Assembly: GCF_002079055.1 (NCBI RefSeq)
Contig: NC_047499.1
Location: forward strand, 744,001-808,000
From: Saccharomyces paradoxus
Taxonomy: Eukaryota > Ascomycota > Saccharomycetes > Saccharomycetales > Saccharomycetaceae
Reading direction: 5' to 3'
DNA length: 64,000 nt
Shown: positions 38,937 to 50,047 of the stretch, one piece after another
How positions within the stretch are numbered: position 1 is the stretch's first letter
How the letters are laid out: each line of letters starts with the position of its first letter
Translations under genes and position numbers: made by a program
The notes under the pieces: model-generated
What the model was told of the DNA's origin: nothing
The model's database searches: none
What the model saw: the letters and a program-made list of their open reading frames with translations, nothing else

Positions 38937-41900
38937 TTAAGCGGCTGTCAAGTCATGAAGAATTGTAAAAAGTTCATTGACACCATTGATATGTTCCTTC
39001 GCATAAGTAGATCTAGAGCTACCGTAAAGAATGGTGTAACCAAATTTTAGATTGTTCTTTTCAACCTCTTGCTTCACTAATTTAAACAATGGTTCGATAA
39101 TAGGTGATGTTGAACCGGAAACGCAAACAAAATCCACCCGGTTTTGGAAATGCTTCTTATTATTACCGACAGACATCGAAGAGGATGTTCTCGATAGAGA
39201 AATTCTGCTATTGTCAGTAGGACTGACACCACTGTTGTAGAATTTCATCAAAAACTCGGCGGCGGCTAAGGCTAGCCCTGTTTGTTGAACAAAGACGATA
39301 TCCTTATGCACATAAGCATGGATATCCTTGTCATCGAATAAAGTGTTTATGTGCGTGATAGCTTCCCCAATAACGGTTGGGACACGATCTTGATCTTCGG
39401 CATTTTCTGTATGGAATCTGATCATAGAGTCGGCAATTTTGTAGTATGAACCAGGTAATCTCTCGACTTTTTCATCAAAAATCTTTGCCACCTCTTTCAT
39501 CCAATCAAGCTCCTCCACGATATTGTACCATGACCCGTTAACTCTTACGTAAGCACCATTTTCCGCTATCAAACCGATGTTTAAAACACCATTGTATAAC
39601 CCTTCGAATGTATTCTTTGTAAATGAACTCAAAACGTAAACTATATTATTGGAACTCAATTCACTTAGTAAAGATAGCATTCTTGACGTTGGAGGTTCTG
39701 AAATCTTGAAGATGAATAAATGTTTTTTGGAGGCTTTGTAGTCGGCACAGAATTTTTCTGGGGCCAAATTGAAAACAGTTGATGTTTCTTGGTTGGACTC
39801 CCAAGCATTATTTATATACTCGAAACATTTGGTAATCCAATTATCCGAATCGTGTTCAATAACAGATTTGAATAATTTTTTCCACCTACGTCTTTTTTCT
39901 TCGGGAGACATTTCCAAACTCCTCTTGATACTTTGTGCTACATGATTTATATCCCATGGGTTGATTAAAATAGCACCCTCCTTTAGGACAGAAGAACTAC
40001 CGGTGAATTCAGATAATAACAAAGGTGCGTTTTTTTCGAATGAACTGACAATGAATTCATGACATGTTAAGTTCATACCTTCTCTTAGCGCGTCCACTAA
40101 GAAAGCATCTGCTTCACAATTCAACGCCAAATATTGAGCAAAATCTAAATCTTGATGTAAAAACACCACTGGTTGAGAAATACTGATGTTCGAGGACAAA
40201 GAATTGATTCTATCGACGACAACCATAATTTGGCGTTCGTACTCAGGATCGGAACTCTTACCAATGCAGATTTGGATCAAAACAACTTTTTCAATATATT
40301 CAGGGTTTTCTATCAAAAACCTTTCGTAGGCCAACATTTTTTTCTGAAGACCTCTAATTCTGTCAAATTGATCGCGACAAACAATCAGTTTTTTATTACG
40401 CCATCTCTCTTTAATAAGTTGACGCCATTCAACTACAGAATCATTTCTTAATTGCGACGCCAAATGGAAATAATCAATACCGATTGGCGCATACATTACA
40501 GAAACAATATTGCAATGGTACTTGACTTCATCATTGGAGACATCTGCAGCAAGTAATCTATTACAAGTCTGTAAGAAATGTCTCTTATACTCTTTTGTTT
40601 GAAACCCAACAAAGTTTGCGCCAATGATACCTTCCAGGATCCTTTCTCTGTTAGCAAGGCATCTGAATACCTCACTACTTGGGAAGGAAACGTGCAAGAA
40701 AAATCCAATCTTAGCTTTAGGCAGTTTCTCTCTCACCATTTGTGGAACAAGCATTAAGTGATAATCATGGATCCAAATTGTGTCGCCAGGTTTGTAAACG
40801 GAAACTATCTTATCAGCAAACCTTTGGTTGACTTTTTGGTAGTAGTCCCAGGAATGATCTTCAAAAGCCTTTGAATTTGGATTATCTGGAATTTGATAAT
40901 GTAGGGTGGGCCACAAAATCTGTTTGGCATAATTTTTATAAGCACCCTTAAAAGTAATATCATCAGTGACCACTGGGTAAGAGCAGAAATCCTTTTCTAA
41001 TTTCTTCGAAATCTTCTGGCAAACTTCGTGAGGAAGTTCATCAGTGGGAATACCCATTGTACCTATCCAGGAAACAGGCTCTTTCACAGTCTTTTCAGCA
41101 ACTGCAATATTGACCGCATTTTTTAAGGATCCGTTCCCTTTGTCACTGTCGACTATTGTCCATGGCAAATGTTTAAATAGTTCGTACGAGTTTCTCATTA
41201 GAGATGCTCTTAATTTTGCGTTATTGGAATAACCACCAAATTTGGGGACGTTGTATTTCTTCGTAGCGTCGGTCTCCAAATCGGAATCAATGTCATCCTC
41301 ACTATCAGTGTCTTCAATGAAGTTATCTTGAAAGTGCTCCGAATACTTCAGGTTAGAACCTGCAGAAGCAATGGAAGAGTCCCCAGCAGCGCTTCCGGAA
41401 ACTCTCTTCATGGAGGGCAAGGAAGCTTGCTGTTGGAATTCTTCTCTAACTTTCGCGACATCTACAACAGCAGGATCGACATCAGGAACGCTCTTGGAAA
41501 CGGGAGTAATTACGGCACTCTTGGATGAGCTTCTGACCCTAGAGGGATGTGAATCGAATGACAGATTAGGATTTTTCATAAGGTTAGAGTTCAAATCGTT
41601 GTAGTGAGACGATCCGCGACCAACAGAAATAGATGAAGCAGAAGCTTCCTGAGCGGGAGGACAGACTCTAGCAGATGGTGCAGAAAAAAACTCCTCCACT
41701 GAAGGCCGCTGAGCAGTTGAGCTAGAAGAAACTGGGTTATTCGTTTGCGGAATACCAGAGTTTGCCGCATGAGTGGCGTTAGCAGTCAGTTCTTCCAGAA
41801 ATTGCTCGGAAGAAAGCATTTCCATCTCATTATGGTAGTTAACTCCCGTAGCAGGAGAGCTCACAGTGGCCCTAGGTAAAGGTTCACCGTTGATTTGAGG

Positions 41901-42101
41901 CTCTTGGGGCAAGCCAATATAATGAGAACTTGCTGAAGTCACAGAACTGCTTCTTTCTTGCTTGTTATTGCTCAATTCCTGATTATTGCAGTCTACCTTG
42001 ATCATACTTGATTCAACTAGCTTTGCAGTATCCGAATTGGTAACATCAGCCTCGAACTGAGGCGTATAGGGTAAGAATAAAGAAGCGACGATAATAGTCA
42101 T
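38937..42101 (-). CDS. TPS3: Trehalose synthase complex regulatory subunit Tps3
   Basis: A 1,054-residue protein, the same length as S. cerevisiae Tps3. It is a regulatory and stabilising subunit of the trehalose-6-phosphate synthase/phosphatase complex with Tps1 and Tps2 (paralogue Tsl1). A long Ser-rich N-terminal extension (about residues 1-300) precedes a glycosyltransferase-20 domain containing VWIHDYHLMLVPQMVRE-type sequence (here IWIHDYHLMLVPQ) and then a phosphatase-like C-terminal domain. In the latter, FIFKISEPPTSR replaces the catalytic DxDGT motif of active trehalose phosphatases, which agrees with a non-catalytic role. The acidic patch DTDSEDDIDSDLETD lies near residue 265. Confidence 0.96.
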   Translation of the reverse strand: MTIIVASLFLPYTPQFEADVTNSDTAKLVESSMIKVDCNNQELSNNKQERSSSVTSASSHYIGLPQEPQINGEPLPRATVSSPATGVNYHNEMEMLSSEQFLEELTANATHAANSGIPQTNNPVSSSSTAQRPSVEEFFSAPSARVCPPAQEASASSISVGRGSSHYNDLNSNLMKNPNLSFDSHPSRVRSSSKSAVITPVSKSVPDVDPAVVDVAKVREEFQQQASLPSMKRVSGSAAGDSSIASAGSNLKYSEHFQDNFIEDTDSEDDIDSDLETDATKKYNVPKFGGYSNNAKLRASLMRNSYELFKHLPWTIVDSDKGNGSLKNAVNIAVAEKTVKEPVSWIGTMGIPTDELPHEVCQKISKKLEKDFCSYPVVTDDITFKGAYKNYAKQILWPTLHYQIPDNPNSKAFEDHSWDYYQKVNQRFADKIVSVYKPGDTIWIHDYHLMLVPQMVREKLPKAKIGFFLHVSFPSSEVFRCLANRERILEGIIGANFVGFQTKEYKRHFLQTCNRLLAADVSNDEVKYHCNIVSVMYAPIGIDYFHLASQLRNDSVVEWRQLIKERWRNKKLIVCRDQFDRIRGLQKKMLAYERFLIENPEYIEKVVLIQICIGKSSDPEYERQIMVVVDRINSLSSNISISQPVVFLHQDLDFAQYLALNCEADAFLVDALREGMNLTCHEFIVSSFEKNAPLLLSEFTGSSSVLKEGAILINPWDINHVAQSIKRSLEMSPEEKRRRWKKLFKSVIEHDSDNWITKCFEYINNAWESNQETSTVFNLAPEKFCADYKASKKHLFIFKISEPPTSRMLSLLSELSSNNIVYVLSSFTKNTFEGLYNGVLNIGLIAENGAYVRVNGSWYNIVEELDWMKEVAKIFDEKVERLPGSYYKIADSMIRFHTENAEDQDRVPTVIGEAITHINTLFDDKDIHAYVHKDIVFVQQTGLALAAAEFLMKFYNSGVSPTDNSRISLSRTSSSMSVGNNKKHFQNRVDFVCVSGSTSPIIEPLFKLVKQEVEKNNLKFGYTILYGSSRSTYAKEHINGVNELFTILHDLTAA

Positions 42102-42454
42102 TGACGTTGACTGTGGTTATTGGTCTATGGTTTCCTGGATAGCAAGCAACAAATTATAAAGTCAGGACCTGCGATGACTTTATACTGTTTTATTATAATA
42201 GAAGATGAAGTGGAATAGCAACAGTACTCAAAACTTCTGTCTTGAACTTAATACTATTGAATGGTCGCTCGTCCACTCGATGCTCCCTGGTGTTGCTACT
42301 GCTGCGTGCTGAAGGGGATTAATTAATTCCAGGGGCACCGCGCGAAGCCAGGAGAACAATTGATTACGTAGGGAAGAAAGGGCCCTTTTAATGGACTGCC
42401 AGCTACAACTTTATCGAAATTAGATGTTACACAAGGCTAATCATTGTGGAAGTA
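42102..42454. promoter_or_regulatory. Divergent TPS3/YMR262W promoter with two STREs
   Basis: AGGGG elements at 42313-42317 and 42331-42335 read as CCCCT toward TPS3, about 215-230 bases from its ATG. Msn2/Msn4 control of trehalose genes is well established, so these are likely functional. The other gene, YMR262W, starts 120-140 bases on the other side. Confidence 0.5.
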
Positions 42455-43396
42455 ATGGATAAACTTGTTGATGCGCACTGTCATATCATCACCGACCCAA
42501 ACGATACACTCGGTGGTGATGATGGAGCGTCCCATGGTATGTTGCGATGCGTCATGTCATCAAACCCATACGACTGGAACAAATTGAAGAAAATGGCTGG
42601 TAACAGCAGAAGGAAAGATGGTTTATGCGTTGGATTTGGCGTTCATCCTTGGTACAGTCACTTATTTTATGTGGGAGATCGATGCGACAAGGTTTCTCAC
42701 TACCAAGATGTATTGGAATATAAGAACGAAGAACAGTTCGCCAGTTTGGTTCAGGTGCTTCCTGATCCTCTAGATCTTGAAGAGTATATAGATAGAGAGT
42801 TTAATGACACGTTAGTTAGTGTGATTGGAGAGGTCGGTCTTGATAAGCTCTTTAGACTTCCCGCGAATGGCTTCTACATGCAGAACGAGAAGGCCAGACT
42901 AACAACAGTGAAGGTCAAGCTATCGCATCAAGAAATAGTTTTCAGGCGATTTTGCCGGCTGGCAAGGCACACAAGCAAGTCCATTTCTATACACGATGTA
43001 AAGTGCCATGGGAAGCTAAACGATATCTGCAATGAAGAACTCTTGCCATATCACTCTGTCAAGATATGTTTGCATTCATACACAGGGTCCAAGGAGACGC
43101 TTTTGGGTCAATGGCTCAAGAAGTTTCCTTCGGATCGTATCTTCGTAAGCCTATCCAAATGGATTAATTTCAAGAACCCAGAAGAGGGAGATGACCTGGT
43201 TAGGAGCTTGCCCCCAGCGTGCATACTTACTGAAACCGACTACCCCATTGACAACCCAGATCCGTCATACCAAAGGGCCCTCACAGATCAGCTGCAGTAT
43301 TTGAATGCACAAATCGCACGAGCATGGGACGGGAACCTGGATGCCTCACAAACCGCTTTGCGTATATATGAGAATTTTTGGAAATTTATCAAGTGA
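42455..43396 (+). CDS. TatD-type metal-dependent hydrolase (YMR262W)
   Basis: A 313-residue protein, the size of S. cerevisiae YMR262W, from the ATG at 42455; the frame is open three codons further upstream only to a GTG. It belongs to the TatD family in the amidohydrolase superfamily. Metal-ligand motifs are visible: DAHCHI at residues 6-11, GVHPWY, IGEVGLDK and the closing TETDYPIDNPD. Related TatD enzymes are Mg-dependent DNases with 3'-5' exonuclease or AP-site activity; the S. cerevisiae protein is uncharacterised. The conserved KxxxxxLH region appears as ICLHSYTGS. Confidence 0.9.
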   Translation: MDKLVDAHCHIITDPNDTLGGDDGASHGMLRCVMSSNPYDWNKLKKMAGNSRRKDGLCVGFGVHPWYSHLFYVGDRCDKVSHYQDVLEYKNEEQFASLVQVLPDPLDLEEYIDREFNDTLVSVIGEVGLDKLFRLPANGFYMQNEKARLTTVKVKLSHQEIVFRRFCRLARHTSKSISIHDVKCHGKLNDICNEELLPYHSVKICLHSYTGSKETLLGQWLKKFPSDRIFVSLSKWINFKNPEEGDDLVRSLPPACILTETDYPIDNPDPSYQRALTDQLQYLNAQIARAWDGNLDASQTALRIYENFWKFIK

Positions 43397-43640
43397 AATA
43401 CGACAGCATAGCATTGTAATGAGATAACTTAATTATATTTGTTATATTTTCTTCTCTAGTATGCATATGCTTTATCTAAGGCAACGCCGTTCCGGAGGGG
43501 AAAAAGCGCTCTTTTTTATATACTTTTGAAATTTTTCAGAATATAATTAAGAAAGTACATAAAAGCGGTTGTGTATCCATTGTGGTAATGCCATTCATTT
43601 ATAGTTTATCAACTCAAGGATAGGTATATAGTCAGGAACA

Positions 43641-44207
43641 ATGGCTAGGCCAATTAATTCAAACACTGAAACGGAATCGAGAGGCAGGCCCACTCAAAGC
43701 GGTGGTTACGCAAATAACAACAATGGCAGCAATAATAACAATAATAATAACAATAATAACAGCAACAACAGTAATGGGCCTACTTCCAGCGGGAGAGCCA
43801 ATGGGAAGCAAAGGCTAACAGCCGCACAACAGCAGTACATTAAGAATCTCATAGAGACACATATCACCGACAACCACCCTGATCTACGTCCTAAGAGCCA
43901 CCCGATGGATTTCGAAGAGTATACGGATGCGTTTCTGAGAAGGTACAAGGATCATTTTCAATTGGACGTGCCGGATAACCTGACGCTGCAGGGATACATT
44001 TTGGGCTCCAAATTGGGCGCAAAGACTTATTCATACAAGAGAAACACACAGGGGCAGCACGATAAAAGGATACACAAGAGGGACCTGGCTAACGTGGTGA
44101 GAAGGCATTTCGATGAGCATTCCATCAAAGAGACTGACTGCATACCGCAATTTATATATAAGGTAAAAAACCAGAAGAAGAAATTCAAGATGGAATTTCG
44201 GGGCTGA
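43641..44207 (+). CDS. SAP30: Sin3-Rpd3 histone deacetylase subunit Sap30
   Basis: A 188-residue protein (201 in S. cerevisiae). The N-terminal part has an asparagine-rich tract (about residues 24-45) encoded largely by AAT/AAC, and differences in it probably explain the length change. The C-terminal half holds the Sin3-binding domain, with LDVPDNLTLQGYILGSKLGAKTY and HKRDLANVVRRHFDEH. Sap30 is a subunit of the large Rpd3L deacetylase complex, which represses transcription and acts in silencing. The zinc finger of animal SAP30 is absent, as in other yeasts. Confidence 0.94.
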   Translation: MARPINSNTETESRGRPTQSGGYANNNNGSNNNNNNNNNNSNNSNGPTSSGRANGKQRLTAAQQQYIKNLIETHITDNHPDLRPKSHPMDFEEYTDAFLRRYKDHFQLDVPDNLTLQGYILGSKLGAKTYSYKRNTQGQHDKRIHKRDLANVVRRHFDEHSIKETDCIPQFIYKVKNQKKKFKMEFRG

Positions 44208-44407
44208 TCAACAATGAAATAGCCCTTTTGTGTACACATATATGTAAGCTCTCGAAGGCGGTAATCGTTAAAATGGACAGTAACACTTCTTTATTTGTTA
44301 GTATGCCATTTGGCTTGATGCCTTTTTATATACGGTGCGGGTAGCAGTCGCGCTATTTTAAACGATCTAATATAACTGAGATAGGTCTACTACTGATCAT
44401 TGAATAG

Positions 44408-45097
<690 letters not shown>

Positions 45098-45221
45098 ACG
45101 CTTGAGCGTTTATCGGGAGACATCTAGATGCGCCTGTTTTGCATACAAGTATATCTTTGTGTTTACTTATTTAAAACGACTAAATAAATAACCCAAAAAA
45201 GGAAAGAAAAAAATGTAATTA

Positions 45222-46571
45222 TTAAGCACCAGAACGCGGTATTGAGGCCAGTTTGGTATACTGTCCAAAAAATGTCTTTATCGAAATGGCTTTCTCTAGC
45301 GGTATCCAGTGAATGGCTTTCTTGCAGTCCATTAGATGTTCTGTTACCGCTTCTAGATCTTCAATTTGGTCTTTCTTGTAAAAATGGCCTGTGACTATAA
45401 ATTCTGGAAACAGAGTGAAAGCGTATCTATTTGGATCGGGTGTGGCCTTGAAATAAACCTCTAATGGTTTTCTTTTGTTGTGACAGACGGACGAGATGAC
45501 GGCAAGATCGGTGACTTGAAAGTGTACGATACATTTCCCAGGTTGTTGTTGATGAAATTTTTCTGAAATACGTTGCAGTTTCTCCTCAGAATCAAATATG
45601 CAAGCCTCATTGTTTGACCATATTTTAGCGATTTCAAGCACAGGGATATCTTTACCGGGTTCTGCACACGGTATATACAGGGGATATTCATACAGTTTGG
45701 GTCTGAATGTTCTTCTCCCTTTCCCCCGCCTCAAATACTTCATAACCTCTATCGATAGCAGCCGATGCGATGCCATGCAAAGAATATAACCCGTTTGCCT
45801 TGGTGTCCATGTTAAATCGAACTTCTGTGAAGTATTAAAAGCTTGACTATTACTCTTTTGGACCATCTCCGTCACTATTTCAAGTTCCTGATCTCTTGGC
45901 AGTGATTTTGTGAACGGTCGTACGGGAATCGCAGACCACTTCAAACGTGACAAATCCAAAGAATGGAAGAAAGACTTGAACGCCTCTATTTGATGTACTC
46001 TATCATCATATATGATTAATTCCTGCAGTGAAGGATAGTATTTCAAGAATTCCCCCATCAGCTCCTTCTTATACTTGCTAGTATACTCAGAAATTTCTTT
46101 TTTTTTCAGACAAACTGCATTGAACCTAAACTCATTTGTTGAACATTTCCAATGGCTTCTTGCCGTCTGCAGAGCATGCTCTATCAACTTATGGAACCTG
46201 TTTTCCTCTCTGCCCGTTAAAATGATCGAGATTGTATCCTTGGCACAATACGATTCCTCTGCCAGTTTAATAATATTCTCATTCCATGAATATTGTCTGG
46301 GTTTAACCTTCGAGATCTTGATAGCAGCCTGCAGAAACTCCGGCTCATTCCACCAGCCTCCATTCGCTAACACGCTCGATGTCAGCACATTCAGTAGCTC
46401 ACGTGTATACAATTGCTCTGTAGGGCCCGGCGTTGCAAATAATGTATTGTCGAAGTCGTATATGTGCAACTTCGTAATTGCATGCTCAGGAACCTCCGAG
46501 GGCACAACCAACTCGCAAGAGCAACTATTCCATTTTCTGAGCACACAGTGGTTGCCACTCCTGCTGGACAT
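45222..46571 (-). CDS. HAD-like protein of unknown function (YMR265C)
   Basis: A 449-residue orthologue of S. cerevisiae YMR265C (461 residues), from the ATG at 46571; one more upstream codon is a GTG. Residues 37-50 contain IYDFDNTLFATPGP, a DxDxT motif (Asp39, Asp41, Thr43) of the haloacid dehalogenase superfamily. A second motif, IILTGREENRF, and a third, ELIIYDDRVHQIEAF, fit HAD motifs II and IV. This fungal family has been described as Swiss Army Knife RNA-repair-like HAD domains; that name is from memory. The substrate is unknown. The motifs suggest an active phosphatase or phosphotransferase. Confidence 0.88.
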   Translation of the reverse strand: MSSRSGNHCVLRKWNSCSCELVVPSEVPEHAITKLHIYDFDNTLFATPGPTEQLYTRELLNVLTSSVLANGGWWNEPEFLQAAIKISKVKPRQYSWNENIIKLAEESYCAKDTISIILTGREENRFHKLIEHALQTARSHWKCSTNEFRFNAVCLKKKEISEYTSKYKKELMGEFLKYYPSLQELIIYDDRVHQIEAFKSFFHSLDLSRLKWSAIPVRPFTKSLPRDQELEIVTEMVQKSNSQAFNTSQKFDLTWTPRQTGYILCMASHRLLSIEVMKYLRRGKGRRTFRPKLYEYPLYIPCAEPGKDIPVLEIAKIWSNNEACIFDSEEKLQRISEKFHQQQPGKCIVHFQVTDLAVISSVCHNKRKPLEVYFKATPDPNRYAFTLFPEFIVTGHFYKKDQIEDLEAVTEHLMDCKKAIHWIPLEKAISIKTFFGQYTKLASIPRSGA

Positions 46572-47185
46572 CACTCCCTTGGTCCGTTATTCTTCTATTA
46601 TACTCGTTCGGGTTATGCAGACAAACAGCACATATGATAATTCACTTTTTTTCTTCCATTATACGCTACGGTAATGAGACCTGATCTACGGACTCGTTTC
46701 TTCTATCTCCGTTACCCGTCGTACACGACGACATTTCTGCGGCTCCCTCTACGTGAGTCGCTCTGCGCGAATCACTTCCCGCAGCTGACATCACAGGGGC
46801 GACCTTTACTGGCTACGATCATTTGTAAGAAAGGCACACCCTTTCTTCTCCTTTCGGATATAAAGTTTCTTCTGTCTGGTTCTGTGGGCCAGCTTTGGTT
46901 TTGGAGTTGGAAAAAAAATTCTTCATTCTCGCTTTTTATCGTGGAAAAGGAAGAAAATACCAGATAACCAACAGCAAAGCCGCATGGCTTGGCACTCGAT
47001 CTTAATGTTTGTCCCGTGCCTGGTTGTATAATATCATTAATGGCAATCTCGTAATCAAATTGTTTTTTTTTGTTTTTTTCTATTTCTCTTTCATTTTATA
47101 AATATACATTCTTTTGCGTTTTCTGTTTCTTTTTGTTTCTAGTGATCATAAGGTTACGGCTGAGCAGCAACGGCAAAAGGATAAA
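46572..47185. other. Divergent promoter of YMR265C and RSN1
   Basis: No gene is supported. A T-rich tract (TTTTTTTTTGTTTTTTTC) near 47062-47080 and CT-rich leader precede RSN1. Two frames, at 46075-46674 and 46674-46967, are shadow or chance frames. Confidence 0.45.
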
Positions 47186-50047
47186 ATGAATAGTACTAAT
47201 AGTACTAATAGTACTACGACAGCTACTAGCACTAACACGTCAACTCAACAAGTCGTTACGGCTTTGGTGAGTAATGGTGCTATTTTTGGTGTTTTCGTTG
47301 TAGCTTTCTTAATTTTGCGTATAAAACTAAAAAGGATTTATGAGCCTAAATCGTCGTTTAATCTTATAAATGAAGAAAAGAAGCCAGAACCGCTACCACA
47401 AGGTATATGGCAATGGTTGAAACCGTTGTTAAAGAAATCAGACAATTTTGTCATTCAACAAGCCGGTCTAGATGGATATTTTTTTTTGAGGTACCTTTTC
47501 ATCATTTCAATTTATTGTGCTGTCTCCATGGCTTATATATTCCCTATTTTGTTGTCCATTAACGCCAGTAACGGTAACCATGAAAGCGGATTGAATCAAT
47601 TGGCCTATCAGAACGTCAAACACCGTGGTAGATACTTTGCACATGTTTTCTGCGGATGGATTTTCTTCTGGGGGTTCCTTTACATTATTTATAGAGAATT
47701 GTATTTTTATACCTCTATGAAGCAAGCTGTATTAGCGTCCCCACGTTATGCTAAAAAATTATCCTCGAGAACCGTCCTTTTTCAGACTGTCCCTAAGCAA
47801 TATTTGAGTGAAGAAGAATTTTCTAAGTTGTTTGATGGTGTTAAAAGAGTGTGGATCGCGAGAGGTTCTGGTTCGATCGAAGCAATGGTCAAAACAAGAG
47901 ACAACATGGCCATACAGTTGGAAGGTGCTGAAACGAAATATCTGAAGGCAGCATTGAAAAAAATCAAGAAATTGAACAAGAAAAGTCCGCAATTATCTGT
48001 ATCAGATAATATTGCTGAATACGTCCCCGATAAGAAAAGACCACACCATAAAATTAACAAGGTTGCTAAATTTTTTTTTGGTAAAAAAGTTGACACCATA
48101 TCCTATATTAAGGAGGAGTTACCCAAATTGAACCAAAAAGTAAAGGCATTACAAGAGGATCACGAAAATTCCTCCCCTTTCAACTCCGTTTTTGTGGAGT
48201 TTGAATCCCAATATCAGGCCCAAGTTGCCGCCCAGATCACCACGTACCATGCTCCACTTTTTATGACGCCTGCATATATTGGTATTGAGCCGTCCGATGT
48301 CGTTTGGTTTAATTTAAGGATGTTCTGGTGGGAAAGATTAGGAAGGGAAGTCACTTCTGTTTCAGCAATTATCGCGCTAGTCATATTATGGGCTTTCCCA
48401 GTAGCTTTTGTTGGTATGATATCTAATGTTACTTCCTTGACTAATGAACTGAAGTGGTTAAGGTTCATTTATAAATTACCAAAACCATTATTGGGTTTAT
48501 TAACGTCTTTAGCCCCAACTGTGGCATTAGCCGTTTTAATGAGTCTTTTGCCGAAATTTATTAGGGCTATGGCTATTACTCAAGGCGCTGCATCTAAGCA
48601 AAATGTGGAACATTTCACTCAACAAGCTTATTTTGCCTTTCAAGTTATTCAGGTCTTTTTGGTTACCACTTTATCCTCCGCCGCTACTTCCACAGTAACG
48701 GAAATTGTTAAAGAGCCCACAAAGGCTATGGATTTATTGGCTTCTAATTTGCCAAAAGCTTCTAATTTTTTCATGTCGTACGTTATTTTACAAGGTCTCT
48801 CCATTTCATCAGGTGCTCTTTTACAAATTGTTCCGTTAATCCTCTTTTATGTTTTAGGTGCCTTTTTAGATGGTACTGTCAGGAAAAAATGGAATCGTTT
48901 TTGTGGGCTATCGAGTATGCAGTGGGGGACAACTTTTCCAGTTTATACAAACTTGGCGGTTATCACTTTTTCGTACTCCATCATTTCTCCGTTGATTTTG
49001 TTATTTGCTGCCGTTGCGTTCTTCCTGTTGTATGTCGCATATTTATACAATTTGACTTATGTCTATCAAGAATCATCAGACGCAAGAGGTATTTATTATC
49101 CAAGAGCTCTCTTTCAAACTATAGTTGGTATCTACATTGGTCAGATATGTCTATTAGGTCTTTTTGTCGTTGGTAAAGGTTGGGGTCCAATCGTTTTACA
49201 AGTGATTGGAATTTGTATTACCGTCCTTGTCCATTTACATTTAAGTGCTGCCTTTGATCATTTATCAAAGGTTATACCTGTCGATACCATGAAACCGCTA
49301 GATGGTATATCAGACACGCCTTCTTTCAAAAATATTTATAAAGGCATAGAAAGTACGAAGGTCAAGAAAAATGCTTTTGGTGCAAATATTGACATGGACG
49401 GAGTCAAAGAATTGCCTGAATTTCCAATAAAGAAATATCACAAGAGGAGTGAATCAGTCACAGAGAAACAAGTCGAAAATAGCGTATTTAGTGAAAATAC
49501 ATTTGAATATCAATTCAACCCAACAAATGAAGCAAATGCAGATGGCCACGCTATAAATGCAGAAAATTTAATCGAAGACGTTCCATTATTAGCAGATGGT
49601 GATACAATGAAAATTCCTCCGGCACCGTGGTGGAAAAGGTTCTTGAAACCTCACATCTACTACTCTTACAAAGCTGTAAAGAGCAGATTGCCTGAAATAT
49701 ATGGTTTGGTTGATCCTGATGAAAGAGTTAATGATTTTGACATCGCTCACGCCTACGATTATCCAGCCGTTAGCGCACAATGCCCCGAATTATGGATTCC
49801 TCGAGATCCTTTTGGATTTTCCAAGTCGTTAATTTCAGACGTTGCTGGCGTTGTTGAAATGAGCGACGAAGGTGCTACCATCAATGAGAATTTACAATTT
49901 ACTCTGCGCGACGTGCCACCGTTGTACCAAGACGTAAAAGATGAAACTGCAGGTGAAGCAAATGGCGAAGTTGAAACAGCTAGTAAGGAAAATAATCCAT
50001 TTGCAGACCCAAAGTATAAAGAAGAAGAGAGCCGTTCTGCAGTTTAA
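47186..50047 (+). CDS. RSN1: Ten-plus-helix membrane protein Rsn1 (CSC1/TMEM63 family)
   Basis: A 953-residue protein from the ATG at 47186 (MNSTNSTNSTTTATSTN), the known length of S. cerevisiae Rsn1. The frame is open 24 codons further upstream only to a TTG. It is a DUF221/CSC1-like protein of the OSCA/TMEM63 family, relatives of which are mechanosensitive or osmosensitive cation channels. The N-terminus lies outside and is Asn/Ser/Thr-rich. One helix (about 31-53) is followed by cytosolic and membrane segments, an RRM-like cytosolic loop (SVFVEFESQYQAQVAAQ type) and a dense helix bundle at about residues 385-690. In S. cerevisiae its overexpression rescues sro7 sodium sensitivity by relocating Ena1. 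Confidence 0.95.
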   Translation: MNSTNSTNSTTTATSTNTSTQQVVTALVSNGAIFGVFVVAFLILRIKLKRIYEPKSSFNLINEEKKPEPLPQGIWQWLKPLLKKSDNFVIQQAGLDGYFFLRYLFIISIYCAVSMAYIFPILLSINASNGNHESGLNQLAYQNVKHRGRYFAHVFCGWIFFWGFLYIIYRELYFYTSMKQAVLASPRYAKKLSSRTVLFQTVPKQYLSEEEFSKLFDGVKRVWIARGSGSIEAMVKTRDNMAIQLEGAETKYLKAALKKIKKLNKKSPQLSVSDNIAEYVPDKKRPHHKINKVAKFFFGKKVDTISYIKEELPKLNQKVKALQEDHENSSPFNSVFVEFESQYQAQVAAQITTYHAPLFMTPAYIGIEPSDVVWFNLRMFWWERLGREVTSVSAIIALVILWAFPVAFVGMISNVTSLTNELKWLRFIYKLPKPLLGLLTSLAPTVALAVLMSLLPKFIRAMAITQGAASKQNVEHFTQQAYFAFQVIQVFLVTTLSSAATSTVTEIVKEPTKAMDLLASNLPKASNFFMSYVILQGLSISSGALLQIVPLILFYVLGAFLDGTVRKKWNRFCGLSSMQWGTTFPVYTNLAVITFSYSIISPLILLFAAVAFFLLYVAYLYNLTYVYQESSDARGIYYPRALFQTIVGIYIGQICLLGLFVVGKGWGPIVLQVIGICITVLVHLHLSAAFDHLSKVIPVDTMKPLDGISDTPSFKNIYKGIESTKVKKNAFGANIDMDGVKELPEFPIKKYHKRSESVTEKQVENSVFSENTFEYQFNPTNEANADGHAINAENLIEDVPLLADGDTMKIPPAPWWKRFLKPHIYYSYKAVKSRLPEIYGLVDPDERVNDFDIAHAYDYPAVSAQCPELWIPRDPFGFSKSLISDVAGVVEMSDEGATINENLQFTLRDVPPLYQDVKDETAGEANGEVETASKENNPFADPKYKEEESRSAV

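Noticed and set aside
47114-47185. N-terminal extension of RSN1 by 24 codons
   Set aside because: It begins at TTG, and the ATG at 47186 gives the known 953-residue protein. Similar GTG/TTG extensions of RRN9, SCS7, YMR253C, YMR262W, CUE1, YMR252C and YMR265C were rejected for the same reason.
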